Assembly (NCBI GenBank): GCA_951230915.1
Contig: OX579638.1
Location: 8,388,696-8,452,695, forward strand
DNA length: 64,000 nt
Source: Antitrichia curtipendula
Taxonomy: Eukaryota > Streptophyta > Bryopsida > Hypnales > Leucodontaceae
Direction: 5' to 3'
Under the pieces are notes generated by a model. That model was not told where the DNA came from and did no database searches. It worked only from the letters and a program-made list of their open reading frames with translations. The first letter of the stretch is position 1. The number at the start of each line of letters is the position of its first letter. Positions 61,301 to 64,000 of the stretch are shown piece after piece. The position numbers were made by a program, and so were the translations under genes.

Positions 61301-62221
61301 GGCCCAAGCCCTTTTTTCTGCCAAAAAACACTCAAAACTACCATTTCTATAGTAAAGAGTAAATAAATTTGGAAAATGTTTTTTCTTCACATCTAATCAT
61401 AGGATCCTACACCTAATTAGTATAAGAGTGTGTGGAAATTTTTTTAGAAATTTTGACCGCACAGATTGCAAGATATCTGTATTTAAAGTGAAAAAAACAA
61501 GTTTTTCAGCACATTGCGGAACTAGATTTTTTGACTTCAAACCTTTTTAACTTAAAATTTTTGCACTACATCATTTTGAGCTTTAAATCTTTTTAGTAGA
61601 GAATTTGATTTTTGAAAGTCTAGGGGAAAAAAAAAGTTCAAAAAAACTTAATTATCATTCTTAAAAAAATTGTTAAGTAGAAGTAGGTACAAGATAAAAG
61701 GAAAATCTAAAATATTCATATATTTTAGATGGAATTAAAATGCACTAATCCCAATGGTGGTATTGTTCTAGCAAGTAAACTAAACCATGCAAAAATGCAA
61801 AAATTGAAAAATTTGACAAATTGCATTCAGAAATGAATCCTAGAAGTTATTTTTTTCAAGAAAATGCCATAACTACCCAAAAAACAAGAATGTCCATAAC
61901 TTTCACATAACAAATCCAAATGAAATTAATCAAAGCTTTTTAGATAGAAAAAAATATATTCTATATAAAAAAAAGTTTAAGAAAAAAAAAAAAATTTTGA
62001 ATTTTTTTTGTTGCCTAGGCTGCCCTCCGTCCCTTGTTTTGAGCTTATTTGGTCATAATTGTTGTTCTCAAGCACCGACTGTGAAAAAAATTATATTCCC
62101 ACAAAGCTTATCAGTTTTTCTATCTTCAAAAGAAATTCAAAAAGTCATGACAAAAATTCAATCCGTAGGTACCTGCCCAAAATCCCATTTGTCCCCTAAA
62201 AGGACAACAGTCTTTTAGGGG
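61301..62221 (+). repeat. Family D repeat copy beside the 870-bp MITE
   Basis: The interior follows the 30.3-kb copy (CACTCAAAACTACCATTTCT, ATCATAGGATC, GCACATTGCGG-type block). The right end is CTTTTAGGGG|TTAA (62,222-62,225). The left terminus is not intact; the 870-bp MITE directly abuts it. Confidence 0.65.
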
Positions 62222-62499
62222 TTAATGATATTCCCGTCCCCAGTAATGAAAACTAAAGATTGAAGCCAAATATAGTGTGAGGACCCAAGATGGGTGGAGA
62301 GTTGCATGCCAAGATGTCCAATGGATTGGACATAGTCCCAAATATCTTGAGATCTCGGGTAGGTGAAGAACTTGTAAAGAGGGGTTTCAACATCACCAAA
62401 AGAACAATAAATGCATCTAGTATCCATACTAAGTTTGATTTGAGCCCGCCAAGAGTTAATTGCGGAAGGTTGCTTGAGTCCATAGAAATAGTATCGCAA
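62215..62499 (-). pseudogene. LINE fragment with decayed zf-RVT domain
   Basis: An open frame of about 90 codons carries RAQIKLSMDTRCIYCSFGDV-ETPLYKFF...PRSQDIWDYV. This layout (C-x2-C, ET, hydrophobic run, then IW) is the zinc-binding domain at the C-terminus of plant non-LTR retrotransposon reverse transcriptases. The usual His and second Cys appear as Tyr, so the finger is degenerate. No reverse transcriptase core was found upstream on the minus strand. Confidence 0.7.
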
Positions 62500-63169
62500 A
62501 TTCCCTCATTATGATAATATTGACTTTTCTAAAGAAGAACATGCTTAATTCATGGATCATTCTTGTAGTGTATTTTGATATTCATTGTGGTGAAAAGAAT
62601 ATACATCTATGGTGAAAATTTTGGATTTTTTTAGTATATTTTGTCATTGATGTGAATTTTTTTCAATTTTTTCAGAAATTTGTAGTAATTTCAAATTTTA
62701 CCCCAAAAAATTTATGGCTTGTAGTAGACATATAATTTCATCTCAAAAATGTAAATATCATTTTTTTTCATTCATATTTAGTTGCAAATAGGATGATGGA
62801 CAATGAGGCTTGAAATCAGTGGTGATGGATCTATTCTTTTAAAGTTAATGCATGATGACATATTTTTATATATTTTTTTAGATGGTTGCTGGAAGAGTGA
62901 ACTACCAAGGTAAGCTTATACACTATGGACCTTTTTTCCAATTGTATGCCTATCTCCATGTCTCCAACATTTTAGCACTTAATATCTAGGACACATGTAG
63001 ACAAGGATGCAATTAGGAAGAGGTCCATAGTATATATGCCCAAATAAGGGGGCATGGGATTTGTTTTTTCTTGGAAGAGTTGAGAATCCAATTGTCAACT
63101 TCTACTACTTTCCTTCTTATTTTATCCCCAAAGCCTTTCATTGACCAAAGTAGGTTGTATGCTTAGATA
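62500..63169. other. AT-rich intergenic DNA, nothing recognised
   Basis: No gene, RNA or bounded repeat supported. Confidence 0.4.
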
Positions 63170-63300
63170 TACTAGTAGAAAAAGGACTAAAGAATAGCAT
63201 TAAAGCATAGTGCCCAAGACACATGTGGTCCTAATGTAGGCCTTTAACACCATGCTTTAACACTATTCCTTGGTGCCCTAAGACCACCATTCTATTAGTG
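63170..63300. mobile_element. Short CACTA-like MITE
   Basis: Left end TACTAGTAGAAAAAGGAC (63,170) and right end ...CATTCTATTAGTG (63,300) are imperfect inverted repeats with a CACTA-like terminus. AATAGCATTAAAGCATAGTG inside is mirrored by CATGCTTTAACACTATT. A clean 3-bp duplication was not visible. Confidence 0.6.
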
Positions 63301-64000
63301 GTAGAATATAGTGACTTGAGACTTTTGTTTTATTTTTTGATATTTTTAATTTAGCATCCAATCATCATCTTTTTCCTATCAAGCATGTTTCTCACAATTC
63401 CAACAAGTATTACAAATACCATATTGTTTCTTTGTTTAGAAGCAAACTTGGATAATTTTGATAGCTATAAATCTTTTTATTCTTCTTAATTTTTTTTTAT
63501 TGGTATATATGAATGTGAAAACTTTTTATCATTCTATTCATATAAATAAATGGAGTGAAATTTATGACTAATTACATTTAGAGGCAATCATGGTTCTTCT
63601 TTACAAAAATAATATTTAAAATTCTTTAAATATTCAAAATTTAGTAGATTAATTTAGGAAAAAAAAATTGGTGTAAATTTTCTACTACAACATTGTCACC
63701 ATTTTTCAACATTGACATTTTTCAAGTATTCTATTGAATTATTAGAAATATAATATTTCAAGTCAATTTTCTATTGCCTTCTACCATTGAAAAAATGATT
63801 GAATGATTTGTGACATATGTATTGTTAAAAAAATGATGTACTCTCGACTTATTTCTTCAGCATGAGATTATTCCTTCTATTTTAAGAGTGTAGGAGTATA
63901 AATTTCTTATTAAAAGTTTGAAAGACAAAACTGCACCCACAAAATGTGTTAGAATTTTTTTGTTTTGTAGATTCTAGGACTATGATCTTTAAATTCTTGA
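63301..64000. other. AT-rich intergenic DNA to window end
   Basis: No gene or bounded repeat recognised. Confidence 0.4.

Noticed and set aside
1..64000. tRNA genes, rRNA, CRISPR arrays, bacterial operons or prophage
   Set aside because: No tRNA A/B-box pattern, rRNA segment, spaced repeat array or dense same-strand coding was seen; introns and repeats are those of a plant nucleus.

Overview
This window looks like nuclear DNA of a land plant. Five plant-type genes with GT-AG introns sit in AT-rich DNA packed with plant-style DNA transposons and MITEs. The hAT relic resembles a family I associate with mosses, liverworts and lycophytes, so a non-seed plant is my best guess (inference only). 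There are no operons, CRISPR arrays or bacterial features, and I recognised no tRNA or rRNA gene. A run of 200 N (22,797-22,996) is an assembly gap inside repeat DNA.

Genes from left to right. 7,516-10,892 (-) encodes an LPEAT2/LPCAT-type lysophospholipid acyltransferase with EF-hands, in six coding exons. 16,319-19,800 (-) is a hAT transposase pseudogene. 23,636-25,630 (-) encodes a HAD phosphatase of the plant plastid FMN hydrolase type, in five exons. 40,649-46,655 (+) encodes a MYC-type bHLH transcription factor in eight exons, one only 15 nt long. 47,276-49,378 (-) encodes a START-like (polyketide cyclase/COQ10-type) protein in five exons, convergent with the MYC gene. 58,502-59,446 (-) is an intronless C-4 methylsterol oxidase (SMO1 type). 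62,215-62,499 (-) is a decayed LINE fragment. Exon borders were joined by reading frame, splice signals and protein-family similarity recalled from knowledge; no alignment was run.

Mobile DNA dominates the rest. Several non-autonomous families are flanked by TTAA: a 870-bp element with inverted 5'-CCCTTTAGTGACCG termini, two 408-bp copies of one family, a 325-bp element, and larger families ending in CCCCTAAA-type sequence. This suggests a piggyBac-like or Sola-like family cluster, which is unusual for a plant and the most striking theme here. Others are two Harbinger-like elements (TAA and TTA target duplications), a 2.1-kb non-autonomous CACTA element with a TCT duplication, a perfect 142-bp palindromic CACTA MITE inserted in the hAT relic, and foldback elements with arms up to about 300 bp.

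The genes belong to separate pathways (phospholipid remodelling, flavin metabolism, transcription, lipid binding, sterol synthesis) and there is no sign that they form a cluster.
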